DNA from: Ruegeria discodermiae
GTDB lineage: Bacteria > Pseudomonadota > Alphaproteobacteria > Rhodobacterales > Rhodobacteraceae
NCBI RefSeq assembly: GCF_030758345.1
Contig: NZ_JAVAMO010000021.1
Span: forward strand, 1-64,000
DNA length: 64,000 nucleotides
Direction: 5' to 3'
Under the pieces are notes generated by a model, which was given only the letters and a program-made list of their open reading frames with translations, had not been told where the DNA came from and did no database searches. The position numbers and the translations under genes are program-made. Positions 27,294-36,214 of the stretch are shown here, piece after piece. Positions within the stretch are counted from its first letter, which is position 1. Every line of letters begins with the position of its first letter.

Positions 27294-27937
27294 TGCCCTT
27301 TCCCGACCCAACCCGCCGCTATCCGATCACGCTGCCCGATGGCACCGACCACACGGGTTCGGTCTTTCTCAACCGGGTGATCGATCATCCCCGGTTTCAG
27401 GCGGGTGATTTCACTTACGCGTCCGATTTCGACCCACCCGAGAACTGGTGCGCGCATCTGGCCCCCTATCTGTTCGACTTCTCGAAAGAGACCCTGCGCA
27501 TCGGCAAATTCTGCCAAATCGCCCATGGAGTGCGCTTCATCACCGCCTCGGCCAATCACGCTATGAACGGGCTGACCACCTTCCCCTTCCCCGCCTTCGA
27601 TCTGGAAAACCGCGCCGAGTATCAGCCCGACACACGCGATACGGTGATCGGCCACGATGTCTGGATTGGCTATGGCGCCCTGATCCTGCCCGGCGCGCAG
27701 ATCGGCAGCGGCACCATTATCGGCGCCGGCAGTGTCGTGCGCGGAGACATCCCGCCCTATTCCGTCGTTACCGGCAATCCGGCTCAGGTCGTCCGGCCTC
27801 GTTTCGCGCCCGAGATGGTTGCTGTGCTTCTTGATCTGGAATGGTGGGACTGGCCAGTCGAGTTCGTCGAACGGGCAGTACCCGCTCTGCTCACAGGTGA
27901 GATCGGCCAATTGCAGGCATTCGCTCCGCCCCGCTGA
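27293..27937 (+). CDS. CatB-type xenobiotic O-acetyltransferase (left-handed beta-helix)
   Basis: A 214-residue hexapeptide-repeat acetyltransferase of the XAT/CatB group. The conserved N-terminal GKFCQIAHGVRFITASANHAM region holds the family's catalytic histidine (NHAM). The left-handed beta-helix coils follow (VIGHDVWIGYGALILPGAQI, GSGTIIGAGSVVRGDIPPY), ending in VVTGNPAQVVRPRF. CatB enzymes acetylate chloramphenicol or streptogramins, but chromosomal relatives often modify sugars or other hydroxyls, so resistance is not implied. It is translationally coupled to the flavin reductase. Confidence 0.85.
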   Translation: MPFPDPTRRYPITLPDGTDHTGSVFLNRVIDHPRFQAGDFTYASDFDPPENWCAHLAPYLFDFSKETLRIGKFCQIAHGVRFITASANHAMNGLTTFPFPAFDLENRAEYQPDTRDTVIGHDVWIGYGALILPGAQIGSGTIIGAGSVVRGDIPPYSVVTGNPAQVVRPRFAPEMVAVLLDLEWWDWPVEFVERAVPALLTGEIGQLQAFAPPR

Positions 27938-27980
27938 ACCACCCCGGAGCGCGGCGTAAAACCTCGCAACCGAGCACTAG

Positions 27981-28016
27981 CAAAAAACAAAAAGAGCGCG
28001 CGCCGAAGGCGCGCTC
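27981..28016 (-). terminator. intrinsic terminator of the SulP transporter gene
   Basis: Read on the minus strand, GAGCGCGC (28016-28009) pairs with GCGCGCTC (28001-27994) around a short loop and is followed by a T-rich tract (TTTTTGTTTTTT on the minus strand, 27992-27981). It lies 18 bases after the SulP stop, a textbook Rho-independent terminator. Confidence 0.85.
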
Positions 28017-28033
28017 CGCTGGATCAGAAAACC

Positions 28034-29668
28034 TCAGTGACCGCCCAAGATACCGGTGCGCACCGAGTAATCCACCGCCAGCCCGTATTCGGGATCATCG
28101 TCGCTGTCGATCATCAGATGGCCCGCCTTAGTCAGCAATTGATGGCAATCGCGGCTCAGATGACGCAACATCAGCGTCTTGCCTGCTGCCTCATACTTAC
28201 CGGCCACCGCTTCAATCGCTTGCAGCGCGGATTGATCGACAACCCGGCTGGCAGCAAAATCCACAATCACGGTATCGGGGTCGTTGGAGATGTCGAACAG
28301 TTCCGCGAACCCGTCAGACGAGCCGAAGAACAGCGGGCCCTGGATCTCGTAAACCTTCGCGCCCTTCTCGGTCACCGACTCGCGGGTCACCGCATGGATG
28401 CGCCGCGCATTGTTCCAGGCATAAGCCAGCGCCGACACGATCACACCAACCACAACCGCAACGGCCAAATCCTCCATCACCGTCACAACGGTCACCAGCA
28501 CGATCACGAAGGCGTCCATCAGCGGCACCTTGCGCATGATCTTGAACGAGTTCCAGGCGAAGGTGCCGATCACGACCATGAACATCACGCCCACAAGGGC
28601 GGCCAGCGGGATCTGCTCGATCAGCGGCGCGGCAAACAGGATGAAGATTAGCAGGAAGACCGCCGCAGCGATGCCCGCCACGCGGGTCCGGCCGCCGGAT
28701 TTCACGTTGATCATCGACTGACCGATCATCGCACAGCCACCCATACCGCCAAAGAAGCCTGTGACCGTGTTGGCCACGCCTTGCGCGATGCACTCCTGCG
28801 AGGCACCGCCACGCTTGCCGGTCATGTCACCCACAAGGTTCAGCGTCAGTAGTGATTCAATCAGCCCGATCGCCGCCAGAATGACCGCATATGGCAGGAT
28901 AATTTCGAAGGTTTCCCAGTTCAGCGGCACCATCGGGATATGGAGGGGCGGCAGGCTGCCCTGGATCGAGGCCAGATCACCCACGCGCGGCACGTCCAGC
29001 CCCAGCGCAATCACCAGAATGGCGACAATACCGATCCCGGCCAAAGGCGCGGGCACAATGCGCGTGACACGCGGCATCACCCAGATGATCGCCATGGTCA
29101 GCGCCACCAGCCCCAGCATCAGATAGAGTGGCATGCCCGAGAGCCACTCACCTCCGCTCATGCCATGGCCGGTATTCTCCATCGAGCCGGGCACCTTGAA
29201 CTGCCCCAGCTGCGCCAGAAAGATCACAATCGCCAGCCCGTTCACAAAGCCCAGCATCACCGGATGCGGCACCAAACGGATGAACTTGCCCCACTGCATC
29301 ACGCCCGCGATGATCTGCAAGATGCCCATCAGAACCACAGTCGCAAACAGATACTCGACCCCGTGCTGCGCCACCAGCGCTACCATCACAACCGCCAACG
29401 CCCCGGTCGCGCCCGAGATCATCCCGGGCCGTCCGCCGATCAGCGCAGTGATCAACCCGACCAGAAACGCCGCATAAAGCCCGACCAGAGGATGCACCCC
29501 CGCCACAAAGGCAAAAGCCACAGCCTCGGGCACCAGCGCCAGCGCCACGGTCAGGCCTGAGAGCAACTCGATCCGCAGACGCGAAGGCGTCAGTTTCTCA
29601 TCCGGCATCCATCTGAGGTCGGGATAGGCGAATCGGCTTTCAAAAGCTGCCTTGAGGGCGCTTAGCAT
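28034..29668 (-). CDS. SulP family anion transporter with STAS domain
   Basis: A 544-residue inner-membrane transporter. About 10-12 hydrophobic helices fill residues 25-410, starting with the family signature RIELLSGLTVALALVPEAVAF and GLYAAFLVGLITALIGGRPGMISGATGAL. The C-terminal cytoplasmic STAS domain (about 435-530) contains IVDFAASRVVDQSALQAIE. SulP proteins carry sulfate, bicarbonate or dicarboxylates, often with sodium or protons; marine members are frequently bicarbonate or sulfate transporters, and which applies here is open. The start at 29668 is chosen from family length. Confidence 0.92.
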   Translation of the reverse strand: MLSALKAAFESRFAYPDLRWMPDEKLTPSRLRIELLSGLTVALALVPEAVAFAFVAGVHPLVGLYAAFLVGLITALIGGRPGMISGATGALAVVMVALVAQHGVEYLFATVVLMGILQIIAGVMQWGKFIRLVPHPVMLGFVNGLAIVIFLAQLGQFKVPGSMENTGHGMSGGEWLSGMPLYLMLGLVALTMAIIWVMPRVTRIVPAPLAGIGIVAILVIALGLDVPRVGDLASIQGSLPPLHIPMVPLNWETFEIILPYAVILAAIGLIESLLTLNLVGDMTGKRGGASQECIAQGVANTVTGFFGGMGGCAMIGQSMINVKSGGRTRVAGIAAAVFLLIFILFAAPLIEQIPLAALVGVMFMVVIGTFAWNSFKIMRKVPLMDAFVIVLVTVVTVMEDLAVAVVVGVIVSALAYAWNNARRIHAVTRESVTEKGAKVYEIQGPLFFGSSDGFAELFDISNDPDTVIVDFAASRVVDQSALQAIEAVAGKYEAAGKTLMLRHLSRDCHQLLTKAGHLMIDSDDDPEYGLAVDYSVRTGILGGH

Positions 29669-29835
29669 GGCTATGTCCTGATATCGGGTCTGTTCGCGGC
29701 GATGGGGCGTAATACAGGCTTGGCGGCGGCTGAGCCACCGCACTGGCCGGGATGCAGCCATGCAGCAGCAACATAGCTGGACGCTCTCACCAACGTGACT
29801 TGTCCCCGCCGCCTCCGCCAAGCATCCTGGCTGCT

Positions 29836-30390
29836 ATGAAATGGATCGCGCTTTTGACAATTGGTTTGGCATTGCCCGCCGCCGCACAGGACAGGCAGGG
29901 CAACGACACCGCAAGTGACTGGCGCGTCACGCATTATCAGAGCTTCGGCATATGGAATTCTATCTGTGACGAGCGCATAGAAGATGCCGGGCTGGTCCAG
30001 CGATGCTATCTGCGCTGGGTCGATGTGTATTCGACCCGACCGGAGTTTGGCGGGCAGTTTGTCTTTGTTACACCCGACCCCGAGGGCTATCAGATCGAGT
30101 TTGGAATCGAACCCGGCACGGTCTTTTCGCCCAATGGTTTCAGAATCGAGGCCCAAGGCAATGTCACATGGCGCACGCACTGGCCAGGATGCCTGACCGG
30201 GTTGAGCTGCAGGTTTTCGGGCAACGATGCGGACGAACTGCTTGCCGCCATGAAAGGCGGGGGAACCTTCCGTTTCGCGTTCCGGGATCGCTACGGCGTC
30301 GCGCGGGATCTGAACTGGCCGCTTGCCGGGTTCCCGGCGGCGCTGGCTGATTTTGAAACACAGACGCAATCGCGCGCAATACGGCACTAG
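29836..30390 (+). CDS. invasion-associated locus B (IalB)-like periplasmic protein
   Basis: A 184-residue exported protein with a signal peptide (MKWIALLTIGLALPAAAQ). The mature part follows the IalB pattern: an FGIWNSICDE segment (the usual FGDW..C), a second cysteine in QRCYLRW, then a beta-rich core with GCLTGLSCRFSGND (a second disulfide-type cysteine pair) and a closing LNWPLAGFPAALADF. IalB proteins are widespread in non-pathogenic alphaproteobacteria and their function there is unclear. It is a single gene, divergent from SulP. Confidence 0.72.
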   Translation: MKWIALLTIGLALPAAAQDRQGNDTASDWRVTHYQSFGIWNSICDERIEDAGLVQRCYLRWVDVYSTRPEFGGQFVFVTPDPEGYQIEFGIEPGTVFSPNGFRIEAQGNVTWRTHWPGCLTGLSCRFSGNDADELLAAMKGGGTFRFAFRDRYGVARDLNWPLAGFPAALADFETQTQSRAIRH

Positions 30391-30470
30391 GCGCGTCACT
30401 CGCGCTTGTGAAACCGCCCCAAACCTTCCAATTATGCGCTAAAGTCAGTCAGTCGGGATTGGAGACTATC

Positions 30471-31346
30471 GTGAGCAGCAAGACCAAGATCGCCGTGATC
30501 GGCGGATCGGGCATTTATGACATTGACGGGCTTGAAAATCCCGAATGGGTGGGCGTGGAGAGCCCATGGGGCACCCCCTCGGACCAGATCCTGACCGGGT
30601 CGCTGGAGGGTGTGGATATGGCCTTTCTGCCCCGTCATGGTCGTGGTCATGTGCATGCGCCAACCGACGTGCCCTATCGCGCCAATATCGATGCGCTGAA
30701 GCGGTTAGGGGTGACGGATGTGATCTCGGTCTCAGCCTGCGGGTCGTTCCGCGAAGAGATGGCGCCGGGGGATTTCGTGATCGTGGATCAGTTTATCGAC
30801 CGCACGTTTGCCCGCGAGAAGAGCTTCTTTGGCAGTGGCTGTGTTGCACATGTCAGCGTCGCCCACCCCACCTGCCCGCGCCTGAGCGACGCCTGCGAGA
30901 CCGCCGGACGCGCGGCAGGTATCAACATTCATCGCGGCGGCACTTATCTGGCGATGGAAGGCCCGCAATTCTCGTCGCTGGCCGAGTCGAAGATGTATCG
31001 CGAGCACTGGGGCTGCGACGTGATCGGCATGACCAACATGCCCGAAGCCAAACTCGCCCGCGAGGCAGAGCTCTGTTACGCCTCGATCGCGATGGTCACC
31101 GATTATGACAGCTGGCATCCCGATCACGGCGAGGTGGACGTGACCGCGATCATCGCAACGCTGACCGGCAATGCCGAAAAAGGCCGCGCGCTGGTCAAGG
31201 GCCTGCCCGCGCTTTTGGGAACAGAGCGGGAGCCTTGCCCGCATGGCTGCGACCGGGCGCTGGAATACGCGATCCTGACCGCACCGGACAAACGCGACCC
31301 GGCCTTGCTGGCCAAGCTGGATGCCGTGGCGGGCCGCATCCTGTGA
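30471..31346 (+). CDS. mtnP: S-methyl-5'-thioadenosine phosphorylase
   Basis: A 291-residue purine nucleoside phosphorylase of the PNP/MTAP family that cleaves methylthioadenosine with phosphate in methionine and polyamine salvage. Visible: IAVIGGSGIYDIDG at the N-terminus, FLPRHGRGHVHAPTDVPYRANI (phosphate and purine contacts) in two parts, MEGPQFSSLAESKMYR, and GMTNMPEAKLAREAELCY. The start is GTG at 30471, with GGAG about 8 bases upstream; this gives the family length. The stop overlaps the next start (GTGA). Confidence 0.92.
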   Translation: MSSKTKIAVIGGSGIYDIDGLENPEWVGVESPWGTPSDQILTGSLEGVDMAFLPRHGRGHVHAPTDVPYRANIDALKRLGVTDVISVSACGSFREEMAPGDFVIVDQFIDRTFAREKSFFGSGCVAHVSVAHPTCPRLSDACETAGRAAGINIHRGGTYLAMEGPQFSSLAESKMYREHWGCDVIGMTNMPEAKLAREAELCYASIAMVTDYDSWHPDHGEVDVTAIIATLTGNAEKGRALVKGLPALLGTEREPCPHGCDRALEYAILTAPDKRDPALLAKLDAVAGRIL

Positions 31347-32362
31347 CACGGCTGGAGGGGCTGGATGCCGCGCGGTATCTGGCCTTTTGCGGCATGGTTC
31401 TGGTCAATTTCCGGATCGCGGCAGAGGTCGCGCCGGGAACCGATTGGGCCTCGAGCCTGGTCGATGCGCTAGAGGGGCGCGCGGCGGCGCTCTTTGTGGT
31501 GCTGGCGGGGATCGGCGTGTCGCTCTCGCACATTGGCGCTGGCCTGCTGTTGCGCCGCGCGGCCTTCCTGTTTGCGCTCGGGATGGTCAATATGACGATC
31601 TTCGAAGCCGATATCCTGCATTTCTATGCGCTCTACTTCGTGGTCGGCACGGCGTTTCTGCGCGCGCCACCGGCAGTGCTCTGGGCCGGCGCACTCGGGA
31701 TTGTTGCGGCTGCTTTTGTCGCTGTCTCGCTGTTCAACTATGATGCTGGCTGGGAGTGGGAGAGTCTGACCTATTCCGATCTCTGGACCCTGCCCGGATT
31801 CCTGCGCAACGCGATCTTCAATGGCTGGCATCCGGTCCTGCCCTGGGCAGCCTTCCTGCTGATCGGCATGGCCATCGGTCGATCGGACCTGCGCACCATC
31901 TGCATTCAGCATCGCCTGATCTTATGGGGCCTCGCCGCCGCGCTTGCTGCGCTGATCCCGCAATATCTGACGCAGGATCCCGAACTTGCGCTTTATTTCG
32001 GCACGCAATCCGTCCCACCCGGCCCGTTCTACATTCTTGCCGGAACCGGCACCGCCTGCGTCACAATCGGCCTGACTCTCAAACTCTGGCCCGTGACTGA
32101 GCGATTGCGGATCGTGCGCTTCCTCACTGCGCCGGGGCAACAGGCGCTCACGCTTTATGTCGCGCATATCCTGATCGGCATGGGCGCGCTGGACGCGTTC
32201 GACCTGCTGGACGGATCGCTCTCGGCACCACAGATCGTTGCGATCGCCCTGGGGTTCTGCGCGCTTAGTTCGATCTACGCCGTCATTTGGCAAAAGATCT
32301 TCCCACGCGGCCCATTGGAAAGCCTGATTCGTCGGGTCACTGAACCAGGTCGGACGGGCTGA
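31343..32362 (+). CDS. DUF418-type membrane acyltransferase-like protein
   Basis: A 339-residue polytopic membrane protein with about 9-10 hydrophobic segments. It opens with LEGLDAARYLAFCGMVLVNF, characteristic of the heparan-alpha-glucosaminide acetyltransferase/DUF418 type, and ends with the DUF418 region (TAPGQQALTLYVAHILIGMG and the closing KIFPRGPLESLIRR). The start is GTG at 31343, overlapping the mtnP stop by four bases, which implies translational coupling. Substrate unknown; members are proposed to acylate small molecules or envelope components. Confidence 0.8.
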   Translation: MTRLEGLDAARYLAFCGMVLVNFRIAAEVAPGTDWASSLVDALEGRAAALFVVLAGIGVSLSHIGAGLLLRRAAFLFALGMVNMTIFEADILHFYALYFVVGTAFLRAPPAVLWAGALGIVAAAFVAVSLFNYDAGWEWESLTYSDLWTLPGFLRNAIFNGWHPVLPWAAFLLIGMAIGRSDLRTICIQHRLILWGLAAALAALIPQYLTQDPELALYFGTQSVPPGPFYILAGTGTACVTIGLTLKLWPVTERLRIVRFLTAPGQQALTLYVAHILIGMGALDAFDLLDGSLSAPQIVAIALGFCALSSIYAVIWQKIFPRGPLESLIRRVTEPGRTG

Positions 32363-32388
32363 AAACCCTCGGGTCTCGCGCAAACGCA

Positions 32389-33261
32389 TCACTGTGTCCT
32401 CAGATGCAGTTGACGTTTCACTTCGTCCCAGAGGCCATGCGACCACAGATTGCCGTGATCCGCGCCTTCGACGATTTTCAGGGTCCGGGGTTCATTGGCA
32501 TAGTCGAACAGGGCCTTGCCATGGGCCACCGGGATCACATCGTCAGCCGTGCCATGCAGGATCAGAACAGGTTCATCGACATCCCCGATCCGGTCGCGTG
32601 AGGCGAATTGATCCTTCATCAGCAAGGAAACCGGCAGCCAGGGATATTGCTCTGCCGCCAAGTCAACCGTTGCGGTATAGGGCGCCTCCAAGACCAGCAA
32701 ATCGACGCCGGAGCGCTTTGCCGCGACAGCGGTGGCTACCCCGGTGCCAAGGCTCTGCCCATGTACGATCACCGGCCCGCCGCGTGCGGACACCAAGTCA
32801 AAATGCTCCAGCGCATCTGCGATGAACGCAGCTTCGGACGGCGCACCCTCGCTGCCCGGATAGCCCCGGTAGCCAGGCGCATAGAGGCCATAACCGCTGT
32901 CCAGAACGTACCGGAACCGGTCCGCGCGATCAGTCAGATTGCCGGAATTGCCGTGGAAGAACAGCACGGTCGGCGCACCTTCGATGGCCGGGGGTGCGGT
33001 CCAGACGATCACCTCGGTCCCGTCAGCCATGCGCACGGTCTCTGCTGTCACCTCCGGCACGCCCGCTTTCGTCGCAGAGATTACCTCGCCGCTCGGTTTG
33101 AAGACAAATGACCTTTGAAACAGGTACATGTAAGCCGAAGCTGCGACATAGGATGCAGCCACCGCCGCCAGGAGAGCGATCAGGATACGACGCGCGGGCG
33201 AGCGTCCGGGCACATCGTGCTCCGGTCTCTTGTCGGTCTCGATCTCAACCGTGTCGGACAT
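32389..33261 (-). CDS. membrane-anchored alpha/beta hydrolase (Bem46/ABHD13-like)
   Basis: A 290-residue hydrolase. An N-terminal hydrophobic segment (RILIALLAAVAASYVAASAY) anchors it, so the catalytic domain probably lies in the periplasm. The oxyanion region FFHGNSGNLTDR, the nucleophile elbow GQSLGTG, the acid in LILHGTADDVIPV and the histidine in VEGADHGNL form the catalytic set. Start 33261 is chosen because GGAGGG stands about 5 bases upstream; two upstream in-frame ATGs are alternatives. Substrate unknown. Confidence 0.85.
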   Translation of the reverse strand: MSDTVEIETDKRPEHDVPGRSPARRILIALLAAVAASYVAASAYMYLFQRSFVFKPSGEVISATKAGVPEVTAETVRMADGTEVIVWTAPPAIEGAPTVLFFHGNSGNLTDRADRFRYVLDSGYGLYAPGYRGYPGSEGAPSEAAFIADALEHFDLVSARGGPVIVHGQSLGTGVATAVAAKRSGVDLLVLEAPYTATVDLAAEQYPWLPVSLLMKDQFASRDRIGDVDEPVLILHGTADDVIPVAHGKALFDYANEPRTLKIVEGADHGNLWSHGLWDEVKRQLHLRTQ

Positions 33262-33304
33262 GCCGCCCTCCGTTCGTTTCATGGGCCTGCCCTCCATGTG
33301 ATTT

Positions 33305-33370
33305 CCTTGACTACCCCGTTCAAGGCGCTAGTGCCAAAGGGGAGATGAAGTCTTCTTCATCTTACCCCTT
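33305..33370. repeat. cluster of three inverted repeats between divergent genes
   Basis: CCTTGA (33305-33310) is inverted at TCAAGG (33320-33325). GGCGCTAGTGCC (33324-33335) is a near-palindrome. AAGGGGAGATGAAG (33337-33350) pairs with CTTCATCT (33355-33362) and, after a two-base bulge, CCCCTT (33365-33370), giving a 14-bp stem with a 4-base loop. The cluster lies between the hydrolase (minus) and LysE (plus) genes. No T-run follows on either strand, so it is more likely an operator region or structured leader than a terminator. Confidence 0.6.
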
Positions 33371-33442
33371 GACGTGGACATCCTGAGCTTGCAAAGGCGC
33401 CACCCTTCGCGCAGGCTGCGCCAAACTAACGGGATTCCGCCT

Positions 33443-34072
33443 ATGTCATTCGATCTCTGGCTCGCCTTCGTCGCAGCCTCTACCGCGCTTCTGCTGATCC
33501 CCGGCCCCACCGTCCTGCTGGTGCTGAGCTATGCGCTCTCCAAGGGCCGCAGCGTGGCGGTGGCCTCGGCCTCGGGCGTGGCATTGGGGGATCTGATCGC
33601 GATGAGCGCTTCTCTGGCCGGGCTGGGCGCGCTGGTGATGGCCTCGGCCACGCTGTTTTCGGTGCTCAAATGGGTGGGCGCAGCCTATCTGCTGTGGCTG
33701 GGATACAAATTGCTGCGCAGCGCCCCGTCCGAGGGGCTGTCCACCGTCAAGACCGGCGGCGATGTCACTGCGCGCGGTGTCTTCTGGCACACCGCAGCCG
33801 TCACCGCTCTGAACCCCAAATCCATTGCTTTCTTCATCGCCTTCGTGCCGCAGTTCCTGCGACCCGATCAGGCGCTGCTGCCCCAGTTCACCATCCTCAT
33901 CGCCACCTTTGTCGGCCTCGCCGCGATCAATGCACTGGCTTACGCGCTGCTCGCGGACCGGTTGCGGAGCTGGGTCGGGCGTCCTTCGGTGGTGACCGGG
34001 CTGACCCGCGCGGGCGGCGCGACGCTGATGGGCATGGGTGTGGCGACGGCGCTGCTGCGACGACCTGCCTGA
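33443..34072 (+). CDS. LysE/RhtB family amino-acid exporter
   Basis: A 209-residue inner-membrane protein with six hydrophobic helices. The N-terminus FDLWLAFVAASTALLLIPGPT, then VLSYALSKGRSVAVASASGVALGD, is the LysE family signature. KWVGAAYLLWLGYKLLRSA and ALNPKSIAFFIAFVPQF are also conserved. Members export lysine, threonine, homoserine or other amino acids; the specificity is not determinable. It is followed by apt after 80 bases. Confidence 0.9.
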   Translation: MSFDLWLAFVAASTALLLIPGPTVLLVLSYALSKGRSVAVASASGVALGDLIAMSASLAGLGALVMASATLFSVLKWVGAAYLLWLGYKLLRSAPSEGLSTVKTGGDVTARGVFWHTAAVTALNPKSIAFFIAFVPQFLRPDQALLPQFTILIATFVGLAAINALAYALLADRLRSWVGRPSVVTGLTRAGGATLMGMGVATALLRRPA

Positions 34073-34152
34073 CCCAGCAGCAACGGGTTTTTCTTGCACC
34101 GTGACACCTGTTGGGCCACACCGCGAGACGTCGCAACAGGACCGAGCACGCC

Positions 34153-34692
34153 ATGCCCAGACACGCCACCGTCAAGGATTACATCCGCACCATCGTCGAT
34201 TTTCCGCATGAAGGGATCATGTTCCGCGATGTGACCACGCTTTTTGCCGATCCGCGCGGGTTCCGCATGGCGATCGACCAGATGCTGCACCCTTACGCGG
34301 GTGAGCGGATCGACAAGGTGGTGGGGCTTGAGGCGCGCGGCTTCATCCTGGGCGGCGCTATCGCGCATCAGCTCAGCGTCGGCTTCGTGCCGATCCGCAA
34401 AAAGGGCAAGCTGCCCGGCACCACGATCAGTCAGGACTACAAGCTGGAATATGGCGAGGCCATCGTTGAAATCCACGATGACGCGATCCAGCCGGGCGAG
34501 AAGATTCTGGTGGTCGATGACCTGCTGGCCACCGGCGGCACGGCGGCGGCGGGCATCAAGCTGATCGAGCGCCTCGGCGGCGAGATCATCTCCTGCGCCT
34601 TTATCATCGATCTTCCCGATTTGGGAGGCCGCAAGGCGCTGGAAAACCTGGGCATGGACGTCCATGCACTCTGCGCTTTTGACGGCGAATAG
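34153..34692 (+). CDS. apt: adenine phosphoribosyltransferase
   Basis: A 179-residue purine salvage enzyme forming AMP from adenine and PRPP. The PRPP-binding motif is [39 protein letters not shown] and the flexible-loop region [15 protein letters not shown] are typical of Apt. The ATG at 34153 gives the normal length of about 180; an upstream in-frame start 14 codons earlier is less likely. CCTGTTG (34107-34113) and CAACAGG (34134-34140) could form a weak hairpin in the leader. Confidence 0.95.
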   Translation: MPRHATVKDYIRTIVDFPHEGIMFRDVTTLFADPRGFRMAIDQMLHPYAGERIDKVVGLEARGFILGGAIAHQLSVGFVPIRKKGKLPGTTISQDYKLEYGEAIVEIHDDAIQPGEKILVVDDLLATGGTAAAGIKLIERLGGEIISCAFIIDLPDLGGRKALENLGMDVHALCAFDGE

Positions 34693-34754
34693 CGCACAGG
34701 ACCTGCGCTCCATCTGGCTGAAAATATCCCGGGGAGGCGGCAAGGGCAGCGCCC

Positions 34755-36176
34755 CTACCCGCTTTCGGCCAGCACCGCGCCCGGGTTCATGATCCCCAAC
34801 GGGTCCAGAGCAGCCTTGATCGTCCGCATGGCATCCAGCTTGGCAGGGTCGCCATAGCGTTCCAGATCTTCCACCTTGAGCCGCCCGATCCCATGTTCGG
34901 CGCTGATCGAGCCATCCATCTCATCCACCAGATCATGCACCGCGCGTTTCACCACCGGGCCCATATTGGCAAAATCGGCACGATCCCGGCCCTTTGGCGG
35001 AAACACGTTATAGTGCAGGTTGCCATCGCCCAGATGGCCAAAGCAGTTGATGCGGAACGGGCCGATCCCGGCAACCACCGCGCCGCCGCGTTCGATGAAA
35101 TCGGGAATCGCCGAGATCGGGATCGAGATATCATGGCTCGACACCGACCCGATCAGCCGGTTCGCCTCGGGGATTTGCTCGCGTATCATCCACAGCTCGT
35201 GCCGCTGTGCCTCGGACTGCGCGATCAGCCCGTCGCTGACATCGCCGCGTTCCAGAGCGCGGGTAAAAAGCTGTTCCAGTTGCTCCTGCGGGTTCAGGCC
35301 CGAGGACAGGCCGAACTCGATCAGCACTGACCATTCGGGCGGGTCGTCAAGGGGCTGGCGCACATCCGGCAGAACCTCGGTCAGAAAGCGCAGCCCCTCG
35401 CCATGGATCAGCTCAAAGGCGCTGATCCCTTCGGCCACCTGTTCGCGCGCCAGCGACAGCAGCTCCAGCGCCGCCGCCGGAGAGGGCACAACCAATATCG
35501 CCGTCCCCACAGCTGCCGGGATAGGCGCCAGTTTCAGCGAGGCAGCCGTGATGATGCCCAGGGTACCCTCGGCCCCGATCAGCAGATCGCGCAGGGCATA
35601 GCCGGTATTGTCCTTGCGCAACCGGCTGAGCCCGTTCCAGATCTCGCCATTGGGCAGAACCGCCTCCAACCCCAGACACAGATCGCGTGTATTGCCGTAG
35701 CGCAGCACGTTCAGCCCGCCCGCATTGGTCGACAGGTTGCCGCCGATCCGGGCCGAGCCCTCAGCCGCCAGTGACAGCGGAAAGAGCCGCCCCGCCTCTG
35801 ACGCCGCCGCCTGCAGGTCGGCGAGAATCGCGCCCGCCTCAGCCACCATGACGTTTTCGGCCGGGTAGATGTCGCGCACCCGGTTCATCCGTTCCAGCGA
35901 GATCATGAGCGGCACGGGACCGTCAGCTTTGACCTGCCCACCGACCAGCCCGGTGCCGCCGCCATAAGGCAGGATGCCGACCCGCGCCTCAGCCGCCGCG
36001 CGCACCAGCTGCGCGACCTGCGTGACGTCATGCGGCAGGGCCAATAGGCCGACCTGCCCCTGCCATCGCCCGCGCGGCTCTTCCAGATAGCGGGGTGCGA
36101 CCGGGCGCAGCACATCTTCGGGAAGAAGCTCGGCAAGCCGTGCGGCAAAGCGCGCATCTGCGGGGTTCAGAACCAT
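34755..36176 (-). CDS. FAD-binding oxidase of the GlcD/D-lactate dehydrogenase type
   Basis: A 473-residue flavoprotein. The N-terminal FAD-binding (PCMH-type) domain contains ILPYGGGTGLVGGQVK and GSARIGGNLSTNAGGLN. The C-terminal oxidase domain ends with the conserved FGHLGDGNLHYNVF, SAEHGIGRLKVEDLERYG and DPLGIMNPGAVL. Family members oxidise D-2-hydroxy acids such as D-lactate, glycolate or D-2-hydroxyglutarate. A single-gene setting without GlcE/F makes a D-2-hydroxyglutarate or D-lactate dehydrogenase more likely than glycolate oxidase, but this is inference. Confidence 0.88.
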   Translation of the reverse strand: MVLNPADARFAARLAELLPEDVLRPVAPRYLEEPRGRWQGQVGLLALPHDVTQVAQLVRAAAEARVGILPYGGGTGLVGGQVKADGPVPLMISLERMNRVRDIYPAENVMVAEAGAILADLQAAASEAGRLFPLSLAAEGSARIGGNLSTNAGGLNVLRYGNTRDLCLGLEAVLPNGEIWNGLSRLRKDNTGYALRDLLIGAEGTLGIITAASLKLAPIPAAVGTAILVVPSPAAALELLSLAREQVAEGISAFELIHGEGLRFLTEVLPDVRQPLDDPPEWSVLIEFGLSSGLNPQEQLEQLFTRALERGDVSDGLIAQSEAQRHELWMIREQIPEANRLIGSVSSHDISIPISAIPDFIERGGAVVAGIGPFRINCFGHLGDGNLHYNVFPPKGRDRADFANMGPVVKRAVHDLVDEMDGSISAEHGIGRLKVEDLERYGDPAKLDAMRTIKAALDPLGIMNPGAVLAESG

Positions 36177-36214
36177 GCGCCACCCTCACCCGAACCGCGC
36201 CGCAGCTGCAACCG

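Noticed and set aside
27293-27937. chloramphenicol resistance gene
   Set aside because: The protein is CatB-like by fold, but chromosomal relatives commonly have other substrates, and there is no mobile or resistance context.
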